Positions 12,136 to 23,819 of a DNA stretch of 64,000 nucleotides are shown piece by piece (within the stretch, counting starts at the first letter, position 1; each line of letters starts with the position of its first letter). The position numbers were made by a program, and so were the translations under genes. Where the stretch lies: NCBI GenBank assembly GCA_950295325.1, contig OX485806.1:46619169-46683168 (forward strand), given 5' to 3'. This DNA is from Polytrichum commune (taxonomy: Eukaryota; Streptophyta; Polytrichopsida; Polytrichales; Polytrichaceae). A model generated the notes under the pieces. The model did no database searches. It had not been told where the DNA came from and saw only the letters and a program-made list of their open reading frames with translations.

Positions 12136-13570
12136 CAAATGTTCGGTGTTCCAATTGCAAGAAGTTGAAGTGCCTTCGGGATGCACCCACGATGGGGACA
12201 AAGCTCGATGCAACACATCAATTGAACTATTTTAAGCATGTTAACATCCAATAGGCACACCGTGATGATTACTACACAAATAGAGCTTTATCCATCTCTA
12301 GGCCCTTTGAGGTCTTTACGATCATCTATGACAAAATGGACCATGCCAAAATAGCCTCACCTTGTTTTGCAAATTGAATCAAAGCCACATATGGATTTTC
12401 TAAGCTTTTTGTATCGGTTACAGATGAATTTGGGAAGTTTTCCATCGCATTATGTGAACGCAGTTTTGTGTCTATAGGGTTGTACTTGGAGGCATAGATG
12501 TACATAATATGGATTATTTATAGATGAATATTAAATCCTTGGGTTGGCATTGCAAGAATGATTGCACCTAGACATAATGATGTCAAATTTGCTCATTATG
12601 CTCTTGATTTGTATCCATCATATTCAAACCATATGATAGGGTCATTTGCAAGGTTTTTCCATGATTTGGAAAAATTGCCGATTATTTTTTAAAATTGTTA
12701 TTTGAAAACATGGGGTGAACACCTCGATATGAAGCGGTGTTGGATGAAAAAGATGTATGCTTGCATTTGTTATCGGAGCCACCTAACGAACCTGTGATTG
12801 CCATGAAAATGCCCCCCCCCCCACTATGCGTGTTCAATTGGACAATTGTGCAAAGAACAATAAAACTAGATACGTTTTAGCATATTGGTCGTTGTTGGTT
12901 ACAAAAGGCATTTTCAAAGAGGTGTTTGTGTCTTTTCTTTTGGTAGGCCACACGCACAATGATATTGAGGCATTTTTTGGATTATAAAGCATGAAGTTGC
13001 AAGAGGAGGATTTTCCAACAATCTCATCATTGATGAAGTCGTACATGGATTTGGAGAATATTCCTGTCATCCCCCGTATGATTGAGGAGGTGCCCAACTT
13101 CAAGGCATTTATAGATACATATATTTGAAGTGGAGCTCACCAATTGAACATGCATACAAATGCACAACAATTTTGGTTCTACATGCGTGATGTTGGTGTC
13201 CGTGCCATGCAATACAAGTTGTTGTGCATGACACAAGACTGGAACTTGTCAAAGGGTCTCTTTGTATGGCGTGTTGATGTAGATGGAAGGACGATGTCAC
13301 GGGATCGGGAGCCTAAGCCTTGCAAACCAATATCCAAAAACTTTGTTCCAACCAAATTTTGCAACTTCTAGCCTTCATTTTTTATAGATTCAAATGGGTT
13401 ACTATCGACCAACGGCACGGAATGAAGATGTGATTTGGCATTACACAGGCTAGGATACAAACCATAACTTTCGGTGAAAGGTGGATTTCAAGCACGGTTC
13501 ATGTCGGACAGATACACATTCCATATTCATAGCATAAAAACCACAAAACATCATAGTGGATCAGTGTCCA
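12136..13570 (+). pseudogene. DDE transposase copy 1, catalytic C-terminal piece (DUF7869-like)
   Basis: With several stops and frameshifts the plus strand reads VRCSNCKKLKCLRDAPTMG, VFTIIYDKMDHAK, FAHYALDLYPS, VQLDNCAKNNK, FKEVFVSFLLVGHTHNDI, LMKSYMDLENIPVIPRMIEE and QQFWFYMRDVG. The order DKMD ... LDNC.K.NK ... LVGHTH.DI is what I know from DUF7869-type DDE transposase-like proteins, with the three acidic positions of an RNase-H fold. In-frame stops interrupt almost every block (for example after 12240, 12375 and 12985), so no active protein is made. The 3' limit is uncertain. Confidence 0.6.
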
Positions 13571-14875
13571 TCCCTCAAAAGTATATAATTTTTGCAAAAA
13601 AACAACCTTGTTTGGATTGCACAAGAAGCAATCCAAATTGAATGAGAAGTTGGTAAAACTATGTTATCATGGTTATAGTAAAACTATATTCGTTAATTTG
13701 GGATTTTTTGGGCATTTTGAGACTTTTACAAATAAAAGAACATAGATAAAATGACACAAATATTGGAGATTTTTGTAATATGCAAATACTTTGAAGCGGG
13801 TGTTCATATCAAGGAACCAATAAAGTGGAGAAATCAAGATGGTTTAGGTAGGACAATCCAAACATTAAATCATATTGAAAGGGAAATCATATGACACTTA
13901 TATTATTGCAAATAAAATATACAAAATATGGCATGTAAAATGCATAGCGTGCTAACACCACACATCCAATGGATAGTGCGACCCAAACTCATCTTGCCTA
14001 TGGCCCAAAACCCTATGCCTACTATGGCCTATCTAGCCTTGGAGATAGCATCTTCTTCTTTTGCATCGGCTTCTTTTGCTCGCATTGCTTCAACATTCTT
14101 GAAAATCTCCGCCCCGCGACTATAGCCAAGGTTGGGACGTGGGCCCTCTATAACACATTTTGGATTTCGTCGCCCGCCCGAATTATACGACGAAAAATTC
14201 GAATACGATGAAGTGGATTGTCTTGCAGTACTGGGCATGGCGTACAAACGCCCCAACTCGATGGACACACTGGACCGCATAGGTTTAGGGTTGGACTCAA
14301 CCTGCAACGCATCAAGCCAATAACACATGTGTTAGTCTGAGGAGGAATACCCAAACGTGTCACATGCTCATTTTTAGTGCAAAATGATTGTAATGCGGGG
14401 GGACACCTTGGCATTGGGGGCGCTCGCGTCCGAGTTGGCGAGGAGGGGCAAAACATCCCGCAAAGGAATAGGGAAGGGTCCACTCTTTGCAGGTTGAGCG
14501 TCCATCCACAGCCGTCTTGAGGTGTAATATTGCCGCCGGGCCGAGAGGGGGCGCCCGGACGCCTTTGCGATCTATGCCCTTAAGCGGTGACGGAGACGGA
14601 GATTGTCAGAAGATTTACTTGGGTGGGGGGCTATCGACGACGCTGGCATCAAGGGGCTCCTTGGAGTAGTTGATGGTGGACGCGGCATCGTAGACGATCT
14701 CGTAGAAGAAGCTTCCCAATTTTGATTCACTGACGACCTCAAGCGAGGGCTCCAAACGCTGATGCCAAAATAAAAACAGACAAAATCCAAAGGAAGGGGG
14801 TGGAGGGGGAGCATGTGAGAATCAATATACATTTGAGGCATAATATATTACACAAATGGCACACCATGTAGTATC
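13571..14875. other. No clear gene; possible 3' remnant of the HAD locus
   Basis: The first 350 bases are AT-rich and empty. From about 14200 to 14760 the minus strand carries open stretches (for example LEVVSESKLGSFFYEIVYDA near 14740-14680, and Pro/Arg-rich text). These could be a further exon of the minus-strand phosphatase gene or a separate decayed gene. No domain is recognised and stops are frequent. Confidence 0.35.
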
Positions 14876-15311
14876 TCAAATGAATTTATTATATTTTGCG
14901 TGAGCGTACAACTCTCTGTACATATAGTCCCTCGGATCCATGTATCTCTCGCCTATCGGATTACAACTAAGGAACTGGGGCACGGGTAGTCTGCTCCCCA
15001 TGAGCGTTTGAAGATACTTAATTAGGTCTAACAAAAAGCGGTCTTGGACCTTCTCGACCGTCCACGTAGGGCAAACTATGAAGTTGGAGGTCGGGTTCAA
15101 AATGTTCTTGGAAGCGTTGTCATCCACCATCAACGTGTTGTCACGGGTAGGGCGAATATAGTAGGGACAACCAACCATGGTGGGACTTTGGTCCCATACG
15201 ATTGGCTTCAAAACCTTAAGATACTGATTTACGACGGGGTTGTTGGGCTTGCGGACAACCCTGCCGTTGGGGGTGTATAATGTTCTACAAGACTCTTGTC
15301 CTAGGACCAAG
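14876..15311 (-). pseudogene. FCP1-like HAD phosphatase, C-terminal piece
   Basis: The minus strand encodes LGQESCRTLYTPNGRVV, then RDNTLMVDDNASKN, then ILNPTSNFIVCPTW and LIKYLQTLMGSRLPVPQFL. The VDD motif followed by 'NPxxxFIxP' is the C-terminal acidic motif region of plant FCP1/TIM50-type HAD proteins. The reading frame is continuous with the piece at 17198-16865 once element E-c and one CCAAG duplication are disregarded (frame: TGC TTG G|TC CTA). It ends with a normal TAA. Confidence 0.65.
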
Positions 15312-16864
15312 TGTCAGCAATAAACTCCCACCCTTCAGCGTCGTAGTCCGAGTGAGAGTTCATGGTTGACACCCAAACACTAACCTCTCGAGCCTTAACT
15401 TGACCACCCATGGCCCCACAACGATATTCCAACACCCATTTCTTTATTTAAGTAGTGCGAGGCCAACATTATTAACAAAATACTCTGCACCTCGTATTCA
15501 CTCACACAATAATTCCCTAAAACATGTAATGCCTAACCCTCATACTAAATCACAACACTATCCCTACACTTAATATGACTAACTAACCTAATGTCAATCC
15601 CTAACCCTTAAGGCACTTCCCTTTTCGTGTGATCCTTAGCCTTAATGATGCCTGGTCATGAGCCCTCCCAGGGGATCTCGATTAACCGCTCTCAGTCTTT
15701 CCATCCGCAACCCAAATCTACGTTGTTCACCAAAATGGCATGCGCCCGTCAGTGCCCTTCATTGCCTGTCAACGCCCGTCCCCAGTTACCCAGCCTTCGT
15801 GGCTCCTCCCAGAGGCCCTGCTCCCTGGAAGCGTACAGTTAGGCCAGTTGCGGCACTGGACCTCTCGCCCTTCGCTTCGCTCATCCCTGGTCTTACCGCC
15901 CCTTTGCCTGAAGCCTGCCTCCGAACTCTGATACTCCAGCTACCCACCTGAATTCACCCCACTTTGGCGTAGCATGCAAGCGTTGACTTCAGGCCAATGA
16001 TGGACTCACACTAGAGTCCGAGATTGCCGCAAGATCTTTCCTTGAGAAACCAATATTTTGGCACACACTAATCCTCCCTGCTGAATCTATTCAGAATAGT
16101 CGCCTCACCTGAATTCGAATTTTCCTTCCCACTTGTGGTTATTTTTCCATTTGCTCCTCAATTCGAGACCCTGTGCATCGCCCAGCGGCTTACATGCTTC
16201 CCCTTCCTGTTTTCACATCTATACTCAGGGTAGTAAAGCGGATATCGCTTGCTGATCCACCTTACCAACTGCACACAATCACATTTCGGCAGCAAGACCC
16301 TAGCTGCGTTCCTTAGCACCTCCCCGCCAATGGTTATTGAAAATCCCGTCCATCCTCGGCACTAGCCGCAACCGTAGTCTCAAAACCTTCCGCCCCCCGA
16401 GAGAGCTACCGCTCCGCTCCTCTCCATTCCCACAGTACCCGCATCCAAAAATCACTAGGGTGACCAGTTGTCAGCCCCCCAAAATGGAGAGCCCCGATCC
16501 CAAAACAAATTATAAAACCCTGCTCCTAACTTGTAAATTCCGACCTAAGTCTAACTAATTTCAAACCACATAACTAACCATGGAATCAACCCAACTAACT
16601 TCCACTTAACTCTAACCACACATCACTATTTTCATTTTTTTCAATGACTTGGGCATTTCCCATAGTCAAGACTCAATCAATTTGAAGAAATGAAACATGC
16701 GTGAGTAAGCACTTAAGCTTGCACTACTTATTTAAAACTTAATTCACTCCTAACTCGAACTATACTTTGTTTATCTTTTTTGTTTAGCTTGACACCTTTC
16801 CTAGGTCGATGAGTTAATGAATTTAACAGTTAAAATCACATGTGAGTACAACATTGAGCTCACA
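15312..16864 (-). mobile_element. E-family TG...CA element E-c, inside the HAD gene
   Basis: The plus-strand ends are TGTCAGCAATAAACTCCC and GAGCTCACA. The flanks are perfect 5-bp duplications CCAAG (15307-15311 and 16865-16869). It is 1553 bp and lies in minus orientation, as shown by 'cccttcagcgtcgtagtccg' near the left end, the complement of the E-family right end. No LTR pair and no coding sequence are recognised. It splits the HAD phosphatase reading frame. Confidence 0.8.
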
Positions 16865-17198
16865 CCAAGCACGGGAGTTGGAGTCCCTTGAAGATGAACT
16901 CCACGACCGCCTAGGTGTTCTCGGACTTCATGGAGCTCCACACGATCACCCACCATTTGGATAGGGCGTCCTGTAGGAAGCGCCGAAGCCACGGGTGGAG
17001 GTACACTAGCTTGTTTTTTACATACGTGGGGGGTCCATCGTAGTTCGCATCCTCGGGCTTGGGGAAAGGCACCATGGGGACCCTGGGACAATGCATACAC
17101 TGGACAAGGACCCCGTTGAGGTCTAGCACCAGGAGCCGAGTCTTGGGCGGCGAAGGTGGCGCAGGAAAAATCGGGGGGACCACCACGATGTCCTCCAC
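16865..17198 (-). pseudogene. FCP1-like HAD phosphatase, N-terminal piece
   Basis: The ORF starts at 17198. Residues 21-32 read RLLVLDLNGVLV, a HAD motif I in which the second Asp is Asn, as in the plant 'DLNGLL' FCP1-like proteins I know. Further on are VYLHPWLRRFLQ and WWVIVWSSMKSENT, the motif II region. A TAG codon at about 16911 stops the frame, followed by AVVEFIFKGLQLPCL in the same frame up to the E-c insertion. The gene is therefore broken both by a nonsense codon and by a 1.55-kb insertion. The Asn at the motif I position makes phosphatase activity of even the intact parent uncertain. Confidence 0.65.
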
Positions 17199-17559
17199 CC
17201 TTCTCGGAGAGGACCGGTGGGGAGCCGCGACGCTATGCTCCGATCCTTGCGGCGACGAGCGAGAGAAGGCGGCGAGGATTATGTTATACTATGTCCATTT
17301 CAAGCACAATGCAATTTTTGTGCAAACACAATCACAATTGGACCATTGGTGGCAACAAAAACATACAAAGAGAACAACGCACAAGATACATTTGAACACA
17401 TGTAAGCACATATGGGCACCAAAAAGAAGAATTTTATTTTTACAATTCTCTATGTACAATTTTCTTGGGGGGAACCGCGGTGAACAAGCCATTCACACTA
17501 TCTTAATTGTGCATCTATAAAATTGCATGTGCGCCGCCAAGATCGAGCATAGTCGAGTG

Positions 17560-18185
17560 CAGGGGAGACAAAGGGGATCGTGGGGGCACGTGGGGGGGGG
17601 GGAAGTGTTGAGCATGGGGGGGACGGGGGTGTACAATTCCTCTTAGCTAGGGGGACAAGACCACGCCAACAAGACAATGACCCAGGAAGTGTGGGTCGGT
17701 CGACCCAAACTGGGAGGGCTCAGTGTATGGATAGGCCTTGGTCATGTCTCGATGTTGTGGAAGCCTCCACCGTCCCCGCTGCCCCACCTCTCTCGCCACC
17801 GCTTTCTCTGACCATGTCAGGAACCTTCTCCCGCAAAGGTTCAGCATCATACCCTTGTCCTAATCCAATCTCCGCATGTGCGTCATGCATTGGTTCATCG
17901 ACTTGGTTAGGAATAGAGGTATCACCTGGCCTTTGCAGGCCTTCAACATCTAACATGGTTGTGACACCCATGTTGGTCAAGGGAGGGCTGAGCTGCAACA
18001 AGGTTTGGGTCGCCCGACCCAAACTGTCCTGCATCGGGAGAGGTGCCTTGGGGCACTACAGTGGAGGGTGGGTTTGGGTCGGTCGACCCAAACATTATGG
18101 GGTCGTCCTGCTAGTGACAGGGTGCCATCACTATGGGGGGCCGAAGTGGTGGAGGGCCCAAAGGGGAGGAGGCTCCAGAGACGCG
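17560..18185 (-). pseudogene. Low-complexity C-terminal region carrying hairpin motifs
   Basis: The minus strand is mostly open and reads Pro/Gly-rich text with HDQGLSIHTEPSQFGSTDP, AAQPSLDQHG and MFGSTDPNPPS. It appears to continue the minus-strand protein at 18917-18186. The repeated FGSTDPN/FGSGDPN peptides are translations of the 22-bp hairpin motif described separately (17689, 18003, 18072). Stops are scattered. No domain is recognised. Confidence 0.4.
17689..18093. repeat. Three dispersed 22-bp hairpin motifs
   Basis: Copies lie at 17689-17710, 18003-18024 and 18072-18093. The consensus is GTTTGGGTCG, a 2-nt spacer, CGACCCAAAC: a perfect 10-bp inverted repeat. Changes sit mostly in one arm or in the spacer (GT or CC). 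Confidence 0.8.
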
Positions 18186-18917
18186 CTAGATGTTGGGATC
18201 GCCCACTTGCTGGACCGGTGCGTACGGAACTTGGTGTGGCCGTATCATGTGCTGGAAGCTGAAGGACCTTTGCGGCACTGGATGCTGAGGGATGCTTTGT
18301 GCAAGGAAGTCGGGGGGCAAGTGTGGAAAGGAGTTGGAGGCAGCCATCACCAAACCTTGTGCCCACATTCTTTGTATCACCTGCGATATCAAATCGGCGC
18401 TGGATGGAGGTTGGGCCATCGCCCTTTGTCGTTCCTGCTCCAAAATGAGAGCCCTCAACTCTACGACCTCCTTCCGCACTGAGGGTTCTTTTGCGGTAGC
18501 CTTCTGTAGGCAAACGCGTTGCTCCTCATTCCTCTGCATCTTTTTGTTGGCCTCTTCCATAGTTAGGACTTTGGGTTTCACCCTAACCATGCCTACAAAC
18601 GCTGTTGGGGAGGGGGGATCCGATCTGAGTCGTTTGGCAAGCTCCATGTCGTCCTCGTCCTCGCTGCTTATGGCGATCGTCTCCTCCACTGCGTAGTCGT
18701 CGTAGAATTTCTTCCCCTTTAACCTCCTCCTCTCCCTAAACGTGGAAGTCGCGTCCCTGGAGTACATGTCCCTCGCATCGTCCACCATGAGGACGGGCAC
18801 CAGCTTACTTTGCGGGGTTGCCACCCGCATAGCCTTCTTGTGTTGAGGGGCTTCAGATTCTTGCGTGAAGCCCGTCGCCCCTTCCTCCACATCGCCTTCC
18901 TCCTCCTCCTCCTCCAC
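18186..18917 (-). pseudogene. Acidic, coiled-coil-like region downstream of the methyltransferase-like domain
   Basis: This 243-codon open frame begins with a Glu-rich run (MEEEEEEGDVEEG), continues with FRERRRLKGKKFYDDYAVEE and ISSEDEDDMELAKRLRSDPP, and has a probable helical stretch VRKEVVELRALILEQERQRA. It ends in a Pro/Gln-rich part. Upstream, in another frame, the minus strand reads YIEDGDIQFYKTQKS and KKMDILDWIPGSYVDK (19130-19030), which probably belonged to the same protein. It is read as the C-terminal part of the ParB/methyltransferase-like gene. No domain of its own is recognised. Confidence 0.4.
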
Positions 18918-19218
18918 CTCGCCACCAGAGGTTCGGGTATTTGGGTTGTGGCCCTCATGGCCATTTTTTCCAAGTTGAATCGTTTTGCCCTATCAAGAGG
19001 GTTTTCACCCCCCCTGAACAACCTTGTCGACGTAGCTCCCCGGGATCCAATCAAGGATGTCCATCTTCTTCGCCAGGGATTTTTGGGTCTTGTAAAATTG
19101 AATATCACCATCCTCTATGTAGGAGTAGATGTTCAACCCCAACACCTACACAATCCAAGTTATATAGAATTAGAATTTGTGGAAGGAGGGACATAAACAA
19201 GACCAAAAACAATGTCTA

Positions 19219-19276
19219 GTTTGGGTTGACCGACCCAAACCAACAAAAAACCTAGTTTGGATCGATCGACCCAAAC
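19219..19276. repeat. Two 22-bp hairpin motifs
   Basis: Copies lie at 19219-19240 (GTTTGGGTTG, AC, CGACCCAAAC) and 19255-19276 (GTTTGGATCG, AT, CGACCCAAAC). They are 14 bp apart and just downstream of the methyltransferase-like motif on the minus strand, in what was coding or intronic sequence. Confidence 0.8.
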
Positions 19277-20624
19277 TGCGCACGAACTATATAATGTCAC
19301 TTACCATGGTAGCATAGACGAGTTTTGAGCCCCCGAAGACGTTAAAGATGCAGTCCCCTCTCCTCGTCAATGTCCTCATCATTCGCAAGTAGAATTCTAT
19401 CCGCAATTCATCTGCAGGATAGTTGGCGTATTTGGCCTCATCGAAGAGGTTTTTGTTGGCACCCAATCCCTCTAGAACTTGGAACAGTTGTCCATTTGGG
19501 ATATAGGGTGGTTTTGCACCTTCAGCAACTCCACTTTGTACATGAAATACAAACACAAGACGTTGACGACCTTGGTCTTCTTGTCCTTCAATGTAGTGTA
19601 GGCCCCCTCCGCCGGTGCGGCGATATAGTGTGACTTGGAGACTGCATACTCTAGCTGCAATTTCTGGACAAGCTCGTGCACCTGCTCCGCCCTCCTATCC
19701 TTAACTATCCAAAGCCAAATATCTATCTCCCTGAACTTAGGGCTTGTATAATCGACGAACTTAGATAGGAAGGGCTTGTAAAACAGGGTGCTCATCGTGC
19801 CCTCAAATGAGCTTCTAGGAATGCTCTTGAAATCTATCATTCCAAATGGAAAGCGGTCCCTTGCTTTCGTCCTTATCGCCATTCTGGTATATTAACCTGG
19901 TCAGCCTTGGATTTTTAAAGGATCTAAGGTGACAAGGTTGAAATGCGCGTCCCCTTCAAAGGGTACAATCTATTTCTCCTTTATGAAGTTGGAGAAAACA
20001 CAATTTGTATGTTCTGAAAGCGCCTGGTTCTTCCCACCTTTAACCAGCTTCGACCTTAGGAAGTCTTCCCTTGCCTCCCTGATCAGAGTCGTCATGGACG
20101 CACTGGTGTACTTGTACTCAGCATTGAATGCTCTTCAGTTTGCCTCATGGACCTTGCCATCCACGAAAATGTTCTTCTCTGGCACCAATTTATGCAGCTC
20201 TTGCTCAATAGTCGTCTTCTTCTTCATGTTTTCCGTCCATTCCTTCATGATGTAGCATGACCGAACGAAGGATTAAGGCTTTTGGAAGATAATCTTCGGG
20301 TGCACCCAACATCTCTTTGCCGAGGGCTCGAAGTGCAGGATATGCGATGTCGCCTTCTCCATCTCCGTCTCCAAAAGCCCTTGAAGAGTTCTAAAGAACT
20401 CTCTCACGAGAGGCTTCATTTTCTTGAAGCGCGAGGTTTGGTTGAAGAACATGCCAGTGTCGGGGTTGATGAGCTCCCCCGTCTCATGTTTCTTAAATAC
20501 ACTCTTCTATTTCATCCAAACGGAAGCAGATGTTGTAATCAGATAAATATCCCCTCTTAGTTCGTTGTATTTCTTCTGCTTGTGACTAGGATTATCAATT
20601 GAGGAGAATTTATTTATCACCTGG
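19277..20624 (-). pseudogene. DNA-methyltransferase-like domain and linker (part of ParB/methyltransferase-like gene)
   Basis: On the minus strand the 20600-19890 stretch reads, with stops, KKHETGELINPDTGMFFNQT, FKKMKPLVREFFRTLQGLLE, YIMKEWTENMKKKTTIEQEL. Next comes 19882-19530 (MAIRTKARDRFPFGMIDFKS, REIDIWLWIV, KSHYIAAPAEGAYTTL). After a frameshift near 19520 it continues with PPYIPNGQLFQVLEGLGANK, NYPADELRIEFYLRMMRTLT, RRGDCIFNVFGGSKLVYATM. The last block has the layout of motif I of DNA N4/N6 methyltransferases (E..r.i...t..GD.V.d.F.GSg....A), placed at the C-terminal end as in the permuted classes. The assignment is by pattern only. At least four stops or frameshifts are present, so it is a pseudogene. 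Confidence 0.5.
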
Positions 20625-21639
20625 TGTGAGGCCAAACCACCCACCCTTAAGCGTCCTAGTCCGGGTGAGGGCGTGGGATCACATTCATACTCGTCTTAGT
20701 TTAAGCCTTCCTCCGTAACTCATCTCCGTTACATCGCACATCATTTTGGTCATATCAATTTATTCCATATCATGAGTACAAACGTTAATAAACGTTTTTT
20801 CCTTTTATTGTCCTCTTAACTATCCTATCAACACCCCACACAAGTACACACCCAATCACACTAATGGCTAATGATCTACACTAATCCATCCTCCTAAGAT
20901 TAAGTACCTAGCCATCAGGGTTACACCCGTCATCACTTGTCATTAAATCCAAGCTTAGCTCAAAATGCAACCCTTGCTGCCGAGACCAGCAGCTACTGAA
21001 ATTGCAACCTTGCTGCCGAACCAGCAGCTACTGAAATTCACCTTGCTGCCGAAACCAGCAGCTACTGAAATTGCACCTTGCTGCCGAGACCAGAAGCTAC
21101 TGAAATGTAACCTTGCTGCCGAACCAACCAGTTTACCCTAACTATCTACATAATCCTATCAAGCCCCTTACTTAATTATCCTAACCAAACCCACTAATAC
21201 CACTATTCCTTTCTAGCTCTAATTCCCACATTCCTTTCTAGTTCTAAGAGCTCAATTTTTTCTTAGAGGAAGGAGAGAGAGAGAGAGAGAGAGGGAGAGA
21301 AGACACCCAAACCACAACCCCCTTAACCTTCTCCTACTTAGTAGGACCTTATCTTATCCACTAAATCTTCACCTTCTAAACCAACAAGAGCATATCCTAA
21401 TTCAAACATTTAAGTCCAAGGCCCTTCCCCTTGCTTCATCAAACACTACTGCTTAACCAAACACTTCCTAATGTCACTAAGCTCCTATTTAACCACACAA
21501 AATAGGCTTAAGGCCTAAAACATAAACCACACCAAGCCTCACTATTTTTATACTTTTGATTGTTTCAATAGCACTCCAAATGCAATTCTAAATAAATTCT
21601 AAACATAAAACAAATATGAGCACTCATTTTGGGCTCATA
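20625..21639 (-). mobile_element. E-family TG...CA element E-d
   Basis: The left end is TGTGAGGCCAAACCACCCACC and the right end is TTTGGGCTCATA. The flanks are CCTGG (20620-20624) and CCTAG (21640-21644), a 5-bp duplication with one change. It is 1015 bp in minus orientation. It contains a minisatellite of about 35 bp x 4.5 (20966-21125, core GCTGCCGAAACCAGCAGCTA) and a (GA)n run at 21271-21297. It interrupts the ParB/methyltransferase-like gene. Confidence 0.75.
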
Positions 21640-21869
21640 CCTAGTATTTGAAATCTTGCATGTGAACAAAACAAAACTCTTGTTGTACTCACCTCAATAC
21701 TCACCTCCCACTTGGTATTCTTGTACTTCGCATTCTCTTTCTGCTTGGGATGCCTACCATAGAGTTCCCAGACATCCCACGAGGCCATGATATTTCTTAT
21801 TCAGGAAGTTTGGTAGGCCCTCTTCTTGTTCTTTATGTTGAAGTACCGGGAGATGTCGCTGAGCCTGGT
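21640..21869 (-). pseudogene. Middle piece of the ParB/methyltransferase-like gene
   Basis: The minus strand reads LSDISRYFNIKNKKRAYQTS, a stop, then IRNIMASWDVWELYGRHPKQ and KENAKYKNTKWEV. It lies between the solo LTR (from 21870) and element E-d. It is connected to the ParB-like piece at 25160-25340, which ends ...VVWYDDETI at the LTR boundary. TGA stands where the relatives of this motif would be expected to have Trp or another sense codon. No domain is recognised in this linker. Confidence 0.5.
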
Positions 21870-22166
21870 TGTCGCAACCCTTGCTAAGCCCCCTTAACAA
21901 TCTTACCAATTTTCAATTCTGGCAAAGGTTACGAGCGCTAACCTTTCGCATTCTGCCATGCTAATGGTTCGTTCCTCCTACCCCGGACCTTATAGTTCAT
22001 AGGAAAGGAACCAACCCTCCTACTTTGCTTACGGGACTCACCCCTTAATGGATACCCAATCCTTAGATGTGGACCTCCATCTATGAAACTCCAATCTTAT
22101 GTTGGTCATCGCGTTGCCAGAGCAACATTACAACAATCCAGACCATACTGGACAACTATGGCCTCA

Positions 22167-23718
22167 TGTGAGCCCAAAATGGTGTCCACATGTGTTCTTA
22201 ACCCTTTAAAACTATTAGAAGTTATGTTTTGATGTTTTATGATTATTCACAAAACTATAAAAAAAGTGAGGCTTGAGTGAAGTTATGTTTAGACCTTAGG
22301 TTGATTAGAAGTTTAGCGGTGTGAAGAAAGTTCCTTAGTTAGGTGAGCATAGTGTGTGGTGAACCAAAGGTGGCTCCTTAAGTTAAATGTTTGAATTAGG
22401 ATCTATGTTGTTGGTTTAAGAGTTGAAGGCTTAAATGATAGGATGAGAGCCTACAAAGTAGGAAATGATCAAAAGGTTTATCTTGAGCCTTGGGAGTGCT
22501 CACCTACTCCCTTGAAGGCTTAAAGGATAGGATGAGAGCCTACAAAGTAGGAAAAAAATCAAAAAGTTTATCTTGAGCCTTGGGGGTGCTCACCTACTCC
22601 CTTTCACCTCACTATATAATCCTCACTATCCCCTCTCACTCTCTCATTTTCCTTTGTGCTCCTTTGCACCCCACGTGTTATGAGTGTGGGTGTGTGGGAA
22701 ACAAGAAAGAAGCACGTGTGTGTGCAAGATCTCAAAGTGAAGAACCAAGACTAGTTAGCCTTGAAGTTAGTTGACACTTGTTAGAAGTAGTCTTTGGTTT
22801 GAGGCATTTAGAGCTTAGCTCGTTGTGTTCAACTTATAGAATTTAGACTTATATCATTTAAATTTATAATGTTTAGAATTATGACATTTAGAATTGTAGC
22901 ATCTAGATTCATGTTAGATTTAAAGCATTCAACATTGTAGGCTTTAAGGCGGAGGCCACTTAGGCTAGCTGCTGGTTTGAAGTTGGAGGCAGTTGGCTTA
23001 GTTGCTGGTTTGAAGTTGGAGGCAGTTGGCTTAGCTGCTGGTTTGAAGTTGGAGGCAGTCGGGCTTAGCGGCTGGGTTGAAGAGGGAGGCTAGGTAGGCC
23101 TAGCGGCTCGGTTAAGTAGAGCCAATTAGATTTAGCGAATGGGTTAAGGAGGAATCTAGTTCCAACTAGTTGTGCACTCCCGAGTCTAAGCTAGATCGAC
23201 AAGCTAAGTTACTACTAGTTAGTGAGGATGGTTAATTAGACTAATTAGTTAGGCTAGAGGGTTAGGTTAGTTGGGTTAGGCTAGTTGGTTTAGTGGTTGC
23301 ATTATGAGATGAAGTTGGGAAGGATTTGTGAGGGACTTGTAGAAGAGGAGGTAATGTTAAGTTATATAAGTGTTTTTCAACACTTGTATTAAAACTTATG
23401 TGCCTCATGGAATCAACACATCATAGCCTCAGCGAGGTGTCATGCACCAGTGAAGAATCGACAGCCAGAACCAAAGTTGCAAGGGATAAATCATTGAAGG
23501 CATGCGTGGCAAAGGCAGTGGGGTGGACTCTGGAAAAAACCAAGGATGTGTCTATGCACGAGGTTCACACTTATAAAATATCATGATTTGAATTAAGTTA
23601 GAAACTCATCAAGGTAGAACGTACATCCCATGTTATCACAAGTTGTTATGTTACACATGTGATCTCCAAACCTATTACCCGGACTAAGACACTTAAGGGT
23701 GGTAGGTTTGGCCTTACA
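22167..23718 (+). mobile_element. E-family TG...CA element E-e, in the solo LTR
   Basis: It starts TGTGAGCCCAAAATGGTG and ends GGTTTGGCCTTACA. The flanks are perfect 5-bp duplications CCTCA (22162-22166 and 23719-23723). It is 1552 bp. A minisatellite with a unit of about 33 bp lies at about 22940-23100 (core TAGCTGCTGGTTTGAAGTT). A local duplication occurs at 22420-22600 ('aaggataggatgagagcctac' twice). The small conserved frame is at 23398-23583. Confidence 0.85.
23398..23586 (+). CDS. Conserved small ORF of the E family, second copy
   Basis: This 62-codon frame reads MESTHHSLSEVSCTSEEST, then KVARDKSLKACVAKAVGWTL. It is collinear with the frame in E-b at 6675 (see there). It lies near the 3' end of the element. 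No domain is recognised. Confidence 0.35.
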   Translation: MCLMESTHHSLSEVSCTSEESTARTKVARDKSLKACVAKAVGWTLEKTKDVSMHEVHTYKIS

Positions 23719-23819
23719 CCTCACAATGGGCCAAAGCCCATGGAGGCCGTGCCGTTCAGCCTCGGATGGGTGAGGCCACATCACCTCACCCATAGTTCAC
23801 GCATAGCTCATGGCCTTAC

